A stretch of 64,000 nucleotides of DNA from Microbulbifer celer. Its GTDB lineage: Bacteria; Pseudomonadota; Gammaproteobacteria; Pseudomonadales; Cellvibrionaceae. Both the position numbers and the translations under genes were made by a program. How positions within the stretch are numbered: the first letter of the stretch is position 1; the number at the start of each line of letters is the position of its first letter. Below the pieces are notes generated by a model, which made no database searches, had not been told where the DNA came from, and worked only from the letters and a program-made list of their open reading frames with translations. Shown here piece by piece: positions 9,532-18,707 of the stretch. Location of the stretch: NCBI RefSeq assembly GCF_020991125.1, contig NZ_CP087715.1:1701501-1765500 (forward strand), written 5' to 3'.

Positions 9532-10006
9532 GACCTGGTCCAATACACTGAGATCAATGCTGGTTGCTTGCCTGTTTGTACCGCAGGTTCTGGCTGACAG
9601 CCCGGCAACACAGCCTGCAATGGTGGTTTACAAGTCACCGTTTTGTCTGTGCTGTAAGGAATGGATCAAACATCTGGAGCAAAGTGGCTTTACCGTTGCC
9701 AGTGAAAATGGTCTGGATACAGCCGAGATCAAGCAGCAGAAAGGGGTTCCCCAGGGGATGCAGGGGTGCCATACCGGGGTATGGAAGGGCGAATACGTCT
9801 TTGAAGGCCATGTACCCGCGCGCTTGATTCGCAAGTTCCTCGCCAACCCACCGAAAAAGGGCATCGGCCTCGCCGTACCGGGGATGCCGGAGGGAAGCCC
9901 TGGCATGTACAGAGGAAAAGACTTCAAGCCCTACAACGTATTTCTGATCATGCGTGATGGGGAATATCGCTTGTACGAAACCGTCAACGCCCCAGAGAAA
10001 AGTTGA
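9503..10006 (+). CDS. DUF411 family periplasmic metal-binding protein
   Basis: 167 aa with a hydrophobic leader (LVACLFVPQVLADS) and the DUF411 core. Signatures are VYKSPFCLCCKEWIKHLE near the mature N-terminus, GVPQGMQGCHTGV, YVFEGHVPARLIRKFL, and GLAVPGMPEGSPGM. The family is often linked to copper or other metal handling in the periplasm; the cysteine cluster CLCC and the later Cys/His fit that. The ATG at 9503 lies inside the end of egtD (29-base overlap). An ATG at 9557, after GAGATC, also gives a complete signal peptide and avoids the overlap, so the start is uncertain. Confidence 0.85.
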   Translation: MSFVTQKFFKTWSNTLRSMLVACLFVPQVLADSPATQPAMVVYKSPFCLCCKEWIKHLEQSGFTVASENGLDTAEIKQQKGVPQGMQGCHTGVWKGEYVFEGHVPARLIRKFLANPPKKGIGLAVPGMPEGSPGMYRGKDFKPYNVFLIMRDGEYRLYETVNAPEKS

Positions 10007-10063
10007 CTGGCATTGCACGCGTGAGATCGTTAGGCTGAGGCGACCCCGTAGTAGTGATGCGTC

Positions 10064-11107
10064 ATGTCCAGAAAGCCCACATCCAGCAAGTATAGCCCCA
10101 GCACCCCCGCCAGTGCCTCTGGTGGTCACCACTTCACCCCGGCGATCGGTCTCGGAAATTGTCATTTACAGACGATATTCCCCCGCTACCATCGCCCGCG
10201 TCCCTGGATACCTACGCAATGCCAGTGGCTGGACACACCCGACGGAGACCGGATTGCCCTGCATACGCCGGCACCGCTGAAGAACGACCCAGCTTCTCCC
10301 ATTGTATTGGTTCTGCACGGTCTCGAAGGCTCGGTAGAGTCACCCTATATGCAGGGGATTATGCAGGCACTGCTTGCCGAAAAGCTCCAGGTGGCCGTGA
10401 TGCATTTCCGCGGTTGTGGCGGTATTCCAAACCTTCTTCCACGGGCCTATCACAGTGGTGAAACGGAAGATCCACGCTGGCTGGCACAGCATTTCAAAGC
10501 AAAGCTTCCCGAAACACCATTGATTGCCGTGGGCTACTCACTGGGTGGCAACGTGTTACTGAAATGGCTGGGGGAAGATGGTGACGATAGCCCGCTAAGT
10601 GCCGCCGTCTCCGTGTCCGCGCCACTCGACCTGCATGCCTCCAGCAGGCGAATGAACCAGGGATTCTCCCGCGTCTATCAGCGTCACCTGCTTAAAAGCC
10701 TGCAGCAGAGCCTGGTCAGTAAAGCCCGCAACGCCGAACTGGCGAGCCAGATGCCTCCGCTCGACCAACCCCGTTTTTTCAGTAACTTTCGACACTTCGA
10801 TAATTATTTCACCGCGCCGCTGCATGGGTTTGATGGCGTGGATGACTATTACACCCGCGCCTCCAGCAAACCATACCTGAAGCATATCCGACGGCCGACA
10901 CTGATCATTCACGCCGAGGATGATCCGTTTGTCTGTCCCAGCGCGATTCCCGAAACCAGTGAAATCAGCTCGAGCGTAATGCTCGAAATCAGCAAGCAGG
11001 GCGGCCATGTCGGGTTTATTGCCGGTAGCCTGTGGCGGCCGGAGTACTGGCTGGAGCGTCGGATACCGGAATTTTTACAGGAAACAGGGCTCACCTGCAG
11101 TCAATAA
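10064..11107 (+). CDS. Alpha/beta-fold hydrolase, YheT family
   Basis: 347 aa. The N-terminal GLGNCHLQTIFPRYHR is diagnostic for the YheT/ABHD1-3 group of alpha/beta hydrolases. The nucleophile elbow is GYSLGGNVLLKWLGE, the oxyanion region is VLHGLEGSVESPY, the acid comes from HAEDDPFVCP, and the base histidine is in GGHVGFI. Members act as esterases on small acyl substrates; the physiological substrate of bacterial YheT is not established. The protein is cytosolic, with no signal peptide. It follows the DUF411 gene in the same direction after about 57 bases. Confidence 0.9.
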   Translation: MSRKPTSSKYSPSTPASASGGHHFTPAIGLGNCHLQTIFPRYHRPRPWIPTQCQWLDTPDGDRIALHTPAPLKNDPASPIVLVLHGLEGSVESPYMQGIMQALLAEKLQVAVMHFRGCGGIPNLLPRAYHSGETEDPRWLAQHFKAKLPETPLIAVGYSLGGNVLLKWLGEDGDDSPLSAAVSVSAPLDLHASSRRMNQGFSRVYQRHLLKSLQQSLVSKARNAELASQMPPLDQPRFFSNFRHFDNYFTAPLHGFDGVDDYYTRASSKPYLKHIRRPTLIIHAEDDPFVCPSAIPETSEISSSVMLEISKQGGHVGFIAGSLWRPEYWLERRIPEFLQETGLTCSQ

Positions 11108-11158
11108 TATTACAATAACCAACGCAGTAAAACTTCTATCTTTTGGCTTACTTTCGGC

Positions 11159-11503
11159 TCAGTGGTTGATTGCGTATGCAGGCTCGGGAATAGACGCATC
11201 AACATAGAACGACATGTATTGATGGAGCGCAGTGGTCGCAGCGTCGTCCTGCAGAATAGCCGGCTCTGAATCACGGTATCTGGCAATCAACCGAACCAGG
11301 CTCAGGTGGTAATCGCCTCCGTGATTGGCTTTCAGATGTTCATCAATAATGCCAACGAGCTGTTCCGCAAGCTGGTACTCTGCGCCCTCACTGATAAATG
11401 CGTCTTTCAATGAAGACTTGAATTCATCCCAACTGGATAGCGCAACGGAAAGCCGCTCAATAGCGTGAAAAATTTGTTCTCCTGTAGTCATGCTTGCAGT
11501 CAT
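11159..11503 (-). CDS. Hypothetical protein, 114 aa
   Basis: No family recognised. The product is a small, acidic, helix-rich soluble protein (e.g. LSSWDEFKSSLKDAF and YQLAEQLVGIIDEHLK), without signal peptide or membrane segment. It starts MTASMTTGEQIF; the second Met is an alternative start. It converges with the YheT-type gene and has its own upstream AT-rich gap (11504-11666) before the recombinase stop codon, in which I see no gene. Confidence 0.55.
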   Translation of the reverse strand: MTASMTTGEQIFHAIERLSVALSSWDEFKSSLKDAFISEGAEYQLAEQLVGIIDEHLKANHGGDYHLSLVRLIARYRDSEPAILQDDAATTALHQYMSFYVDASIPEPAYAINH

Positions 11504-11666
11504 GATTGTCCCCCCTCAAAAAAGAGGGCGCATGCTAATGGAGAGCACGCGTTTTCCCTAGTGCTTTTCACGCCAGAATCAGGTAATTCGCGACAACTTT
11601 TTGCGGGATTGTTGCGATTGCCGGACACGACAATTATTGAGGCGCAAAACGCTTTTAGCTGACGTG

Positions 11667-12911
11667 CTAATTTACCTCGCGATCTTTACCGCTCCGAGCA
11701 CGCACCCGGTTCTCTGTCTGCACATAGACCGTATCTGTCGTCGCCATACTCGAATGGCCCAGATCCTCGGAGAGATCTTTCAGCGCGCGACCACGTTCCA
11801 CTTCCATACTGGCGCCAGTGTGTCTGAGCCAATGGGTGGAAGCTTCCTTCAGCTTGCGCGCACTGTCTTCCCCTTCGGCGGAGCGCATGGCGTCGTAGGC
11901 CCGGTCAAAAACCTGCTGCACAATGCGGGTAAGCTGTCGGGATGTCATGCCGCCCTGGCCACGAACTTTCTCGACAATAGGGTGGTTCTCACCCACAGAA
12001 GGCAGCGGACTCAGCCCCCGATACGCCCGGTAGCGCTTGAGATACGGAATAAAGCTCGGGGGGACCGTGGTATCCCGTAATTTTCGTCCTTTACCAAAGA
12101 CCTTCAGCCACCAGTTGCCGTCGGAATCCTGCCAGAAGTGGCTCATGATCGGCGTCCAGTTTTTACGCTCGGAGAGCTCGGAGATCCGCAAAAACAGCGT
12201 TTTCAACGCGCAAATAATGAACAATGTGCGTTCATAAACCGGGTCTTCATCCGCCATATCCTGGGCAACATTGAACACATATTGCCACTGGGCGTCTGTC
12301 AGGCGGCGGATTTCCTTCACCTGGGCATCCCTGATGAAGTGCCGGCAATCCGATTTGGCAATCTGCGCCGGATTCCCGTACAGATACTCCTCATTCATCA
12401 GGTACTTGTAGAAAGCGATAATGCCGGTAAATGTCGCCGTGAGCGTCTGTTGCGAGGGCCGATACTTCTTTTTGTCCGCAACGGTATCGTCAGACTGGCT
12501 GTTTTTGGGCAATTTCAGCTTGAATGGGGCCCAGGCCTTATTGAACACAAAGTAACCGTTGTTGAACTGAAATTTGTCGCAGTTCACCAGTGAGATCCAG
12601 GTCACCGGCGGCTGCCAGCAGAAATCCGCGTACTCGAGGATGTCTGCCTTGCGCAGCTGATCCATGGGCTTGGATTTGACCAGGAATAACCACAGCAGAA
12701 AGCGCTCGGTTTCGTTACGGAACCGCGTAAAGGTATGTTCAGACTTGTTTCGGCCGGTGTAATTCAGAAACTCCTGACCCCAGCGCCAGTGATCCATCCA
12801 CCAGGATGCACCGGAATCCATAAATGCCTGCAGATCGGGATAGTCGCTAAAGCGGAGATTTTTCAGCTCAACATAAGCCGGAAATAATGGAACGGGTTTG
12901 GGAGTTGCCAT
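11667..12911 (-). CDS. Tyrosine recombinase / site-specific integrase, 414 aa
   Basis: An N-terminal SAM-like core-binding region (about 45-190) is followed by a catalytic domain with the complete tyrosine-recombinase set: Arg242 (LRISELSE), Lys274 in the beta-hairpin (VFGKGRKLRD), His360-x-x-Arg363 (THWLRHTGAS), His386 (LGHSSMATTD) and the nucleophile Tyr396 (TVYVQ). It should therefore be active in DNA strand exchange. It is not flanked by phage genes, a tRNA or an excisionase, so it looks like a stand-alone chromosomal recombinase. A long imperfect inverted repeat lies 60-95 bases upstream of the ATG. Its target and biological role are unknown. Confidence 0.9.
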   Translation of the reverse strand: MATPKPVPLFPAYVELKNLRFSDYPDLQAFMDSGASWWMDHWRWGQEFLNYTGRNKSEHTFTRFRNETERFLLWLFLVKSKPMDQLRKADILEYADFCWQPPVTWISLVNCDKFQFNNGYFVFNKAWAPFKLKLPKNSQSDDTVADKKKYRPSQQTLTATFTGIIAFYKYLMNEEYLYGNPAQIAKSDCRHFIRDAQVKEIRRLTDAQWQYVFNVAQDMADEDPVYERTLFIICALKTLFLRISELSERKNWTPIMSHFWQDSDGNWWLKVFGKGRKLRDTTVPPSFIPYLKRYRAYRGLSPLPSVGENHPIVEKVRGQGGMTSRQLTRIVQQVFDRAYDAMRSAEGEDSARKLKEASTHWLRHTGASMEVERGRALKDLSEDLGHSSMATTDTVYVQTENRVRARSGKDREVN

Positions 12912-12970
12912 CGTAAAAGGTGCCTGAAGTCCGGGATTTCAGCGGAAAACCCATTCTAAAGCTTCAGAGC

Positions 12971-13006
12971 CACTATGTCGAATACTAAACCGTATCGGAC
13001 ATAGTG
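12971..13006. promoter_or_regulatory. 15-6-15 imperfect inverted repeat upstream of the recombinase gene
   Basis: The left arm, CACTATGTCGAATAC (12971-12985), and the reverse complement of the right arm, CACTATGTCCGATAC (12992-13006), match at 13 of 15 bases. The spacer between them is TAAACC. Two inverted arms around a 6-8 base spacer is the layout of a tyrosine-recombinase core site. It could equally be an operator for the neighbouring gene. Confidence 0.45.
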
Positions 13007-13022
13007 AGAGCCCTTGCTGCGC

Positions 13023-13053
13023 GGGGGCTGCGGTAAAATGACCAGCAGCCCCC
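13023..13053. other. GC-rich hairpin between recombinase and unknown gene
   Basis: GGGGGCTGC (13023-13031) pairs with GCAGCCCCC (13045-13053) across a 13-base loop. There is no T-run on the minus strand, so it is not a typical intrinsic terminator. It lies about 65 bases past the stop codon of the unknown minus-strand gene at 13121. Confidence 0.4.
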
Positions 13054-13120
13054 CCTGACGAAACTCTCGAATTTTGCTGGCCAGTTTGACAAGCCTGATC
13101 AAAAATGTGTTCCTCTCCAG

Positions 13121-14161
13121 TTATTCGCTACTGGCCGTCAGCCTCTCCTCTCTGGACTCCCTGAGCTTGGTAAAGAATTCGATATGTTTATCGATGCATT
13201 CGTTGGTTTGCAAAAACTTTCGGCCATAGTTTTCTTCATAACCTTCACTCAACACCTCTCCGACGGTTCTTTCAAACACTTTTTTTGCATATTTTGGCGA
13301 TTCAGGTAATTCTCCCAACCCTAATTCCGAACGCTTCATGTTTATGGCATTAAGATGTTCATTCGCCTTTGAGGAAATCATAGCTAGATCACTATCGTTA
13401 AGCCGTAAGGTATTACCAAATCGTTCCAAACGCTCCTGATAGCCTCTTATCCCTACTTTAAATGCTATATGATCTCCCCTCATTGCAGCGTATTCCTCCC
13501 AGGCCAGCTGCTCTATCACTAAGTTCTTCGCCGCTTCAGGTTTCCCAGATTTGATCAAGTGGGAAAGATCGGGATATGACGCCGTTGCAAACTCGGCTAT
13601 CGACGTCGTAGCACCGTAAACCAGTGCATGGTAGGCCAAAGATTTTTTTTCGTCCTGCCCGACCTCTGGACGCTCCAAGAGTTGGTGTATTGCCTGCAAA
13701 TCCCCCTGTTTCGCCAGGGTATTCAACGTTGGTAAATCATAATATTGATAGCTTGTGGAGTTTGGCCTGCGCTGGATTCCAAAAGCCTCATACCCCAACC
13801 CTCGGAGCCACTCATTCCATTCCGAGCTAGCCGATACGTGACTCTCCTCAGTAAGTTCTTGAGTGGCACACCAATTGTCTTCATAACCCTTGACGTCAAC
13901 CTGGCCGTAAACATCAATTACCAATCGCGCTTTTTCCTTTGGGAGTTTCCGCGATTCAATACTCTCACCAAAAACCGTTCCGTATTTTATTTTTTCTTCG
14001 TTCTTTTCAGGGGGAACAGCTGTCCCTGTTTTTCCCTTTACTTGATTTACCTCTACTTGTGGATATTCAGACGTCTCGGTCGAAGTCCAAATGTAATAAG
14101 CAGAACTAGCACCAACGGCGGACACGAAGAACCAAAAAAGTCTACTACTAAACATCTTCAT
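13121..14161 (-). CDS. Hypothetical membrane-anchored protein, about 346 aa
   Basis: No family recognised with confidence. An N-terminal hydrophobic segment (SSRLFWFFVSAVGASSAYYIW) is followed by a long hydrophilic, charged domain, so the protein is probably anchored in the inner membrane and exposed to the periplasm. The region LNTLAKQGDLQAIHQLLERP and the following helices resemble short helical repeats of the Sel1/TPR kind. Base composition is visibly more AT-rich than in neighbouring genes. Starts are possible at 14170 (TTG), 14161 (ATG) and 14155 (ATG, best spaced from GGAAG); I give 14161. It sits beside a recombinase, which makes transfer plausible. Confidence 0.6.
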   Translation of the reverse strand: MKMFSSRLFWFFVSAVGASSAYYIWTSTETSEYPQVEVNQVKGKTGTAVPPEKNEEKIKYGTVFGESIESRKLPKEKARLVIDVYGQVDVKGYEDNWCATQELTEESHVSASSEWNEWLRGLGYEAFGIQRRPNSTSYQYYDLPTLNTLAKQGDLQAIHQLLERPEVGQDEKKSLAYHALVYGATTSIAEFATASYPDLSHLIKSGKPEAAKNLVIEQLAWEEYAAMRGDHIAFKVGIRGYQERLERFGNTLRLNDSDLAMISSKANEHLNAINMKRSELGLGELPESPKYAKKVFERTVGEVLSEGYEENYGRKFLQTNECIDKHIEFFTKLRESREERLTASSE

Positions 14162-14289
14162 TGCTTCCAACCCAGTGGGTTTACAAGTTATGAGTATCCT
14201 GGACCTTAAGGGGCGCCCGGCAGGGGCATACTCCTAGCCGAGCATTTGATAAGACCTATGTTCTCTCGCCCCCGCTCCAATACCAGACT

Positions 14290-15225
14290 TCAGCTTTTGA
14301 TCGGAGAAATGAAGTCACCGGGTTTCAGGGCCAGTAGAGAGCAGCTGACTTTCTGCAGGATGTTCTCTGCCGTGTTGCCCATGATAAAGCCGGGAATCCC
14401 CGTGCGACCCACTGTGCCCATCACCAGAATGTTGTATTTCTTTTCATCGATCAGCATTGGAATAAAGCGATCCGGACTTGCGATTTCATGGTGGATATCC
14501 AACTTACCGCCGATACCGGAAGCCTGGATCAAAGCATCCAGCTTGGCGCGATGCTTTGCAGAAGCGGCTTCGGTGGCCCTGTCCAGTTCTTCGTCTGAGG
14601 CACTGATGGGGAAGTTATGCCTCAGGTACGTGTCCACATCGTAGTCCCAACAGGAGATCACATGTAATTCACCGCTGCAGGTATCTGCGAGCTCGCGGGC
14701 CCAGCACAACAGCTGGACCGCCAGGTCACGGGCACTCTCTTCCGCGCACTCGGGATCTACAGCCACCGCCACGTCAATTTCACTATGAGATCTGGATATC
14801 GGCCGGCACAGCCAAACCGGGCAGGGACATTTGCGCAGAAGCTCCATATCCATGGCCTTGAATCCTATGTCATGGGTGTGCCCCTCAACATTTTTGATTA
14901 CCAGGTCGCAACTCTCGCTCAACACTCTTTTGATGACCCGCTCCGCCGGCCGACTGCCGCAGTCCACTTCCACGTCCACATTCAGCTGCTCCTCCGTGAG
15001 ATTGAGCTGTTCACGCACCACAGCGACACACTCCCGAACTCGTGTTTCCAGCGCTCCTGTACAGGCTTGGTTAAACTCTTCAAACCCCTCAGGCATCTCT
15101 GGACAAACCACCAGGACTTTTATTGCCGCACTGTTGTTGCGCGCGATAGCGAGCGCCTGCAGCAGCCCCGCCGTCTCGTCTCCGGTGGCGTGGCTGACAT
15201 ACAGAATGTTATGAAAATTCTTCAT
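14290..15225 (-). CDS. Universal stress protein, tandem UspA domains
   Basis: About 311 aa with two UspA folds. The first begins FHNILYVSHATGDE and runs to about residue 145; the second starts at IDVAVAVDPECAEES and ends with the nucleotide-loop motif VMGTVGRTGIPGFIMGNTAE, the G-2x-G-9x-G(S/N)-type ATP-binding signature. The first domain lacks that glycine signature. Length and layout fit UspE-like tandem proteins that help cells survive stress. The Met at 15225 (MKNFHNIL) is chosen because the fold starts there; a GTG at 15255 is the alternative. The gene stands alone between unrelated genes. Confidence 0.88.
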   Translation of the reverse strand: MKNFHNILYVSHATGDETAGLLQALAIARNNSAAIKVLVVCPEMPEGFEEFNQACTGALETRVRECVAVVREQLNLTEEQLNVDVEVDCGSRPAERVIKRVLSESCDLVIKNVEGHTHDIGFKAMDMELLRKCPCPVWLCRPISRSHSEIDVAVAVDPECAEESARDLAVQLLCWARELADTCSGELHVISCWDYDVDTYLRHNFPISASDEELDRATEAASAKHRAKLDALIQASGIGGKLDIHHEIASPDRFIPMLIDEKKYNILVMGTVGRTGIPGFIMGNTAENILQKVSCSLLALKPGDFISPIKS

Positions 15226-15318
15226 ATCACAGGCCCTGCTTTCTGAGGTTCTCACATTAATCGTAGTGAAGACGGCATCGGAACGGTTACACCTACAACA
15301 ATTTAATAATGAGGTGCC

Positions 15319-16959
15319 CTAAAGCTTGTCTGATAACTCGCGAATCTCTCGATTCAAAATTCGATCGTTATCGGAGTAATCCACACGCACATCAATCAGA
15401 TGCACCCCACCCTCTTTACTGCATTTCTCAATCAGGGGCTTCAGTTCGGCGGTGGCTTCAACGCGGTGGCCACTTGCACCGTAGGATTCCGCATAGGCAA
15501 CAAAGTCCGGATTACCGAACTCCAGTCCAAAATCGTCGAAGTCCATCTGCTTCTGTTTCCATTTGATCATGCCGTAGCCGTCGTCCCGCACCAGCAGTAT
15601 GATCAGATCCTGCTTCAGGCGCACCGCGGTTTCCAGCTCTTGCGAGTTCATCATGAAACCGCCGTCACCACAGATGGCGAGCACCTGGCGCTCGGGGAAT
15701 ACCAGCTTGGCTGCCATAGCTGATGGTAGCCCAGCGCCCATGGTGGCGAGCGCATTGTCGAGCAATACGGAGTTTGGGGAGTGCGCGGGATAGTTGCGCG
15801 CAAACCAGATTTTGTACATGCCGTTGTCGAGGGCGAGGATACCGTCTTTTGGCATTACATCCCGGATTTCCTTGACCAGCCGCTGCGGACGGATCGGGAA
15901 GCTGTCATCGACGCAGCCATCACGGATATGCTGCTGCAGTGCATCGCGGATACGGTGCGCATCGGTGAAGCTCCAGTGTTTCTGCGGTTCCAGCCGCTCT
16001 TTCAGTTGCCACAGGCTGTTGGCAATGTCCCCTACCACTTCAATCTGCGGAAAATAGACCGGATCTACCTGGGCAGAACTAAAGTTGATATGTACCACTT
16101 CGGCGCCACCGGGGCGCATGAAGAACGGAGGCTTTTCCACGACATCGTGGCCGACGTTGATAATGAGGTCCGCCTGATCGATGGCGCGGTGGACAAAGTC
16201 GTGATCGGACAGTGCGGTATTGCCAATAAAATGCGGGCCGGATTCGTCGATCACGCCCTTCCCCATCTGTGTGGTAACCGCTGGAATGCCCAGCTTTTCA
16301 ACAAATTCTCGCAGCATTTTGGCGGTCAGCTTGCGGTTGCCGCCGGCGCCGATCAGCAATAGTGGCTTGCGTGCGCCAGTAATGGCTTCTGCCGCCTGTC
16401 GGATCGCCTTCTCTTCCGCAATCGGGCGACGGGTGTAGCTGGGTTCCAGTACCGGCATGCTGGAACGCTCGCGTGCAATATCTTCCGGGAGCTCGAGATG
16501 GGTGGCGCCAGGGCGTTCTTCCTGCGCCTGCCGGAAAGCCTCACGCACATGGGCCGGCACGTTGTCGCCACTGACGATGGTGCGCGTGAACTTGGTCAGC
16601 GGCTGCATCATGTCGACGATATCGATAATCTGGAATTGCCCCTGCTTGGAGCTTTTGATGGGCTTCTGCCCGGTGACCATCACCATCGGCATGGCACCCA
16701 GCTGCGCGTAGGCAGCAGCCGTTACCAGATTGGTGGCACCGGGCCCAAGGGTCGACAGGCACACACCGGACTTCCCGGTGAGTCGGCCATAGGTTGAGGC
16801 CATAAACCCCGCTGCCTGCTCGTGGCGGGTAACCACCAGCTGGATCTTGGAGCCGCGCAGGGATTCAAGCAGATCCAGGTTTTCCTCCCCGGGAATGGCG
16901 AAAACGTACTCGACGCCTTCCGCTTCCAGGGCACGCACAAACAAATCCGATGCTTTCAT
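15319..16959 (-). CDS. Acetolactate synthase large-subunit-like ThDP enzyme
   Basis: 546 aa, thiamine-diphosphate-dependent. Landmarks are FAIPGEENLDLLESL with the catalytic Glu region RHEQAAGFMAS, LSTLGPGATNLVTAA, the central FAD/DHAP-type domain (about 190-330), and the ThDP/Mg-binding GDGGFMMNSQELETAVR. It should condense two pyruvates to acetolactate. There is no ilvN-type regulatory subunit next to it, which suggests the single-subunit catabolic (AlsS-like) group rather than branched-chain biosynthesis. It starts MKASDLFVRALEAEG. The neighbouring mocR gene is downstream on the same strand, but about 285 empty bases lie between (16960-17245). Related ThDP enzymes with other substrates cannot be excluded. 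Confidence 0.85.
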   Translation of the reverse strand: MKASDLFVRALEAEGVEYVFAIPGEENLDLLESLRGSKIQLVVTRHEQAAGFMASTYGRLTGKSGVCLSTLGPGATNLVTAAAYAQLGAMPMVMVTGQKPIKSSKQGQFQIIDIVDMMQPLTKFTRTIVSGDNVPAHVREAFRQAQEERPGATHLELPEDIARERSSMPVLEPSYTRRPIAEEKAIRQAAEAITGARKPLLLIGAGGNRKLTAKMLREFVEKLGIPAVTTQMGKGVIDESGPHFIGNTALSDHDFVHRAIDQADLIINVGHDVVEKPPFFMRPGGAEVVHINFSSAQVDPVYFPQIEVVGDIANSLWQLKERLEPQKHWSFTDAHRIRDALQQHIRDGCVDDSFPIRPQRLVKEIRDVMPKDGILALDNGMYKIWFARNYPAHSPNSVLLDNALATMGAGLPSAMAAKLVFPERQVLAICGDGGFMMNSQELETAVRLKQDLIILLVRDDGYGMIKWKQKQMDFDDFGLEFGNPDFVAYAESYGASGHRVEATAELKPLIEKCSKEGGVHLIDVRVDYSDNDRILNREIRELSDKL

Positions 16960-17245
16960 TTAAAATCCCCGCAAAGTGACTGCTGAATTACCAATCGAGG
17001 ATGTTCCAGGAGCCGCATTGTTTCAAGTATATCCGGACCACTGCGACACGGTTCAGCCCGGCGCAGATGCTAGAACGCGTTGCCCACCGTCAGGTTAGCC
17101 GATCCGGCAAGTGTTTCCACGGCTGCTTCGCCCTGGACTGTACTGCCACTGACTTCCATTCGCGAAACCCACCCCTGGGTAAAGGCTGACTGAGGATGCT
17201 GTTGATCTCAGAAATAACCGCGCAGAGAGAAGCACCCCGAAAGCA

Positions 17246-18652
17246 TCAGCGCTGGAGCAGGAGCTGCGGCAATAGATCAAGTGCCGCTATACGCGCACCG
17301 TTCCACGGGTGAGCAAAGCTGATACGCAGGCAATTTTTAAACTGGCCCGACGCGGAAAACAGGGGGCCGGGTGTAATCACCACCCCCTGTTCCAGTGCCT
17401 CTGGATAAACCGCCAGGGTGTCCACTGCACCCGGCAGCTCGACCCAGACAGCCAGCCCGCCCTGCGGCACACTCGCCCGGACACCGGCGGGCCAGGCCTG
17501 CAGTAGCGCAATCAGGCGATCGCGCCGTTCCCGCAACTCGGTGCGCTGACGGCGCAAGTGTGCAGCGAAACCGCCGTCCGCCATAAACTCAGCCACCCCT
17601 TGCTGCACAAAGCGACTACTGGCCAGCTGGGTCACCAGCTTGAGGTGCAGGATACGCCCATGCCAGCGCGCTCCGGAAACCCACCCCAGCCTCAGGTCGC
17701 GGGATAGGCACTTGGAGAAGGAGCTGCAGAGTATCACCCGATTGTCGGTATCCAGTGCCTTGAGTGGGTCGGGTACCGGGCCGAGCGATGTATCGGCATA
17801 GATATCGTCCTCAATCACGGCCAGGTCGTGCACCTCGGCCAGAGCCAACAGACGCTTTCTCGCGGAATCCGGCATCAAGGTGCCACCGGGCGTTGCGAAT
17901 GCCGGAGACACAACACAGGCCCTCACCTTCCACCGCTGCAGCACCTCCTCCAGCGCGTCAATATCCATGCCCTTGTCATTGGACGTGGGCACCTCGACCA
18001 CCTGCAGGTCGAGCTGTTGGATTAACTGCATGACGCCATAGAAACCCGGCGATTCGACAGCGACTACATCACCGCGCTCGCAACACGCCATCAATGCCAG
18101 AAACAGCGCATTCTGGCAGCCCGATGTGACACACAGCCGTTCTGGATCGGCCCTCCAGCCACGCCGGGCCAGGTGCAGCGACAGCTGCTCGCGCAAGCCG
18201 CGATCGCCGGCGGGCTCGTCGTAATACTGAAAGCTCTCTCCGTCCTGACGCCTGAGCGCCCGCCCGATCGAACGGTTCAGCGCGACGACGCCGGGCGGGA
18301 GTTCACCAGTATGCAGGTCGGGAAGCAGGTCGAAGGCGGCGCTTCTGCTCATGATATCCAGCAACAGATCGCTGACGGTAACCGGTCTGGGAGCCTCAAT
18401 CCGCGCCCGAGCGACCGGTTGCGCGACTGCCGCCGGCTGCGGCGCGACAAAATGACCCGCCTTGGGGCGCGCCTCCACCAGCCCCTGGGCCTCCAGCCTC
18501 TGCAGCGCGTGCTGTACCGTCGCCTTGGATACCCCGTGCTCCCGGCACAGGGTCCGGATAGATGGCAGCCGCTCCCCCTGGCGCCATCGTTGCTCCCTGA
18601 GGCCTTGTAACAGCCAGGCCTCCAGCTGCTGGTAGCGGAATTCCCCAGTCAC
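17246..18652 (-). CDS. MocR-type (GntR/aminotransferase) transcriptional regulator
   Basis: About 468 aa. An N-terminal GntR winged helix-turn-helix (LPSIRTLCREHGVSKATVQHALQRLEAQGLV) is joined by a linker to a class-I aminotransferase-like domain. PLP-site features are YDEPAGDRGLREQLSLHLA, VTSGCQNALFLAL, VEDDIYADTSLG and the SSFSKCLSRDLRLGWV lysine region. Family members regulate vitamin B6, taurine or GABA-related genes, often the divergent neighbour. The start is GTG at 18652, because GAGGGG lies seven bases before it; a TTG at 18667 is upstream. It is divergent from ccoG, with a pair of direct repeats between them. Confidence 0.9.
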   Translation of the reverse strand: MTGEFRYQQLEAWLLQGLREQRWRQGERLPSIRTLCREHGVSKATVQHALQRLEAQGLVEARPKAGHFVAPQPAAVAQPVARARIEAPRPVTVSDLLLDIMSRSAAFDLLPDLHTGELPPGVVALNRSIGRALRRQDGESFQYYDEPAGDRGLREQLSLHLARRGWRADPERLCVTSGCQNALFLALMACCERGDVVAVESPGFYGVMQLIQQLDLQVVEVPTSNDKGMDIDALEEVLQRWKVRACVVSPAFATPGGTLMPDSARKRLLALAEVHDLAVIEDDIYADTSLGPVPDPLKALDTDNRVILCSSFSKCLSRDLRLGWVSGARWHGRILHLKLVTQLASSRFVQQGVAEFMADGGFAAHLRRQRTELRERRDRLIALLQAWPAGVRASVPQGGLAVWVELPGAVDTLAVYPEALEQGVVITPGPLFSASGQFKNCLRISFAHPWNGARIAALDLLPQLLLQR

Positions 18653-18707
18653 TGATTTTCCCCTCAATCAACTAATCTGTACCCATTATATTTATTTTTA
18701 TTATGCC

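Noticed and set aside
12971..13053. Possible intrinsic terminator for the minus-strand gene at 13121
   Set aside because: The GC hairpin lacks a T-run and the other inverted repeat is too far from the stop codon and too symmetric; I listed them separately.
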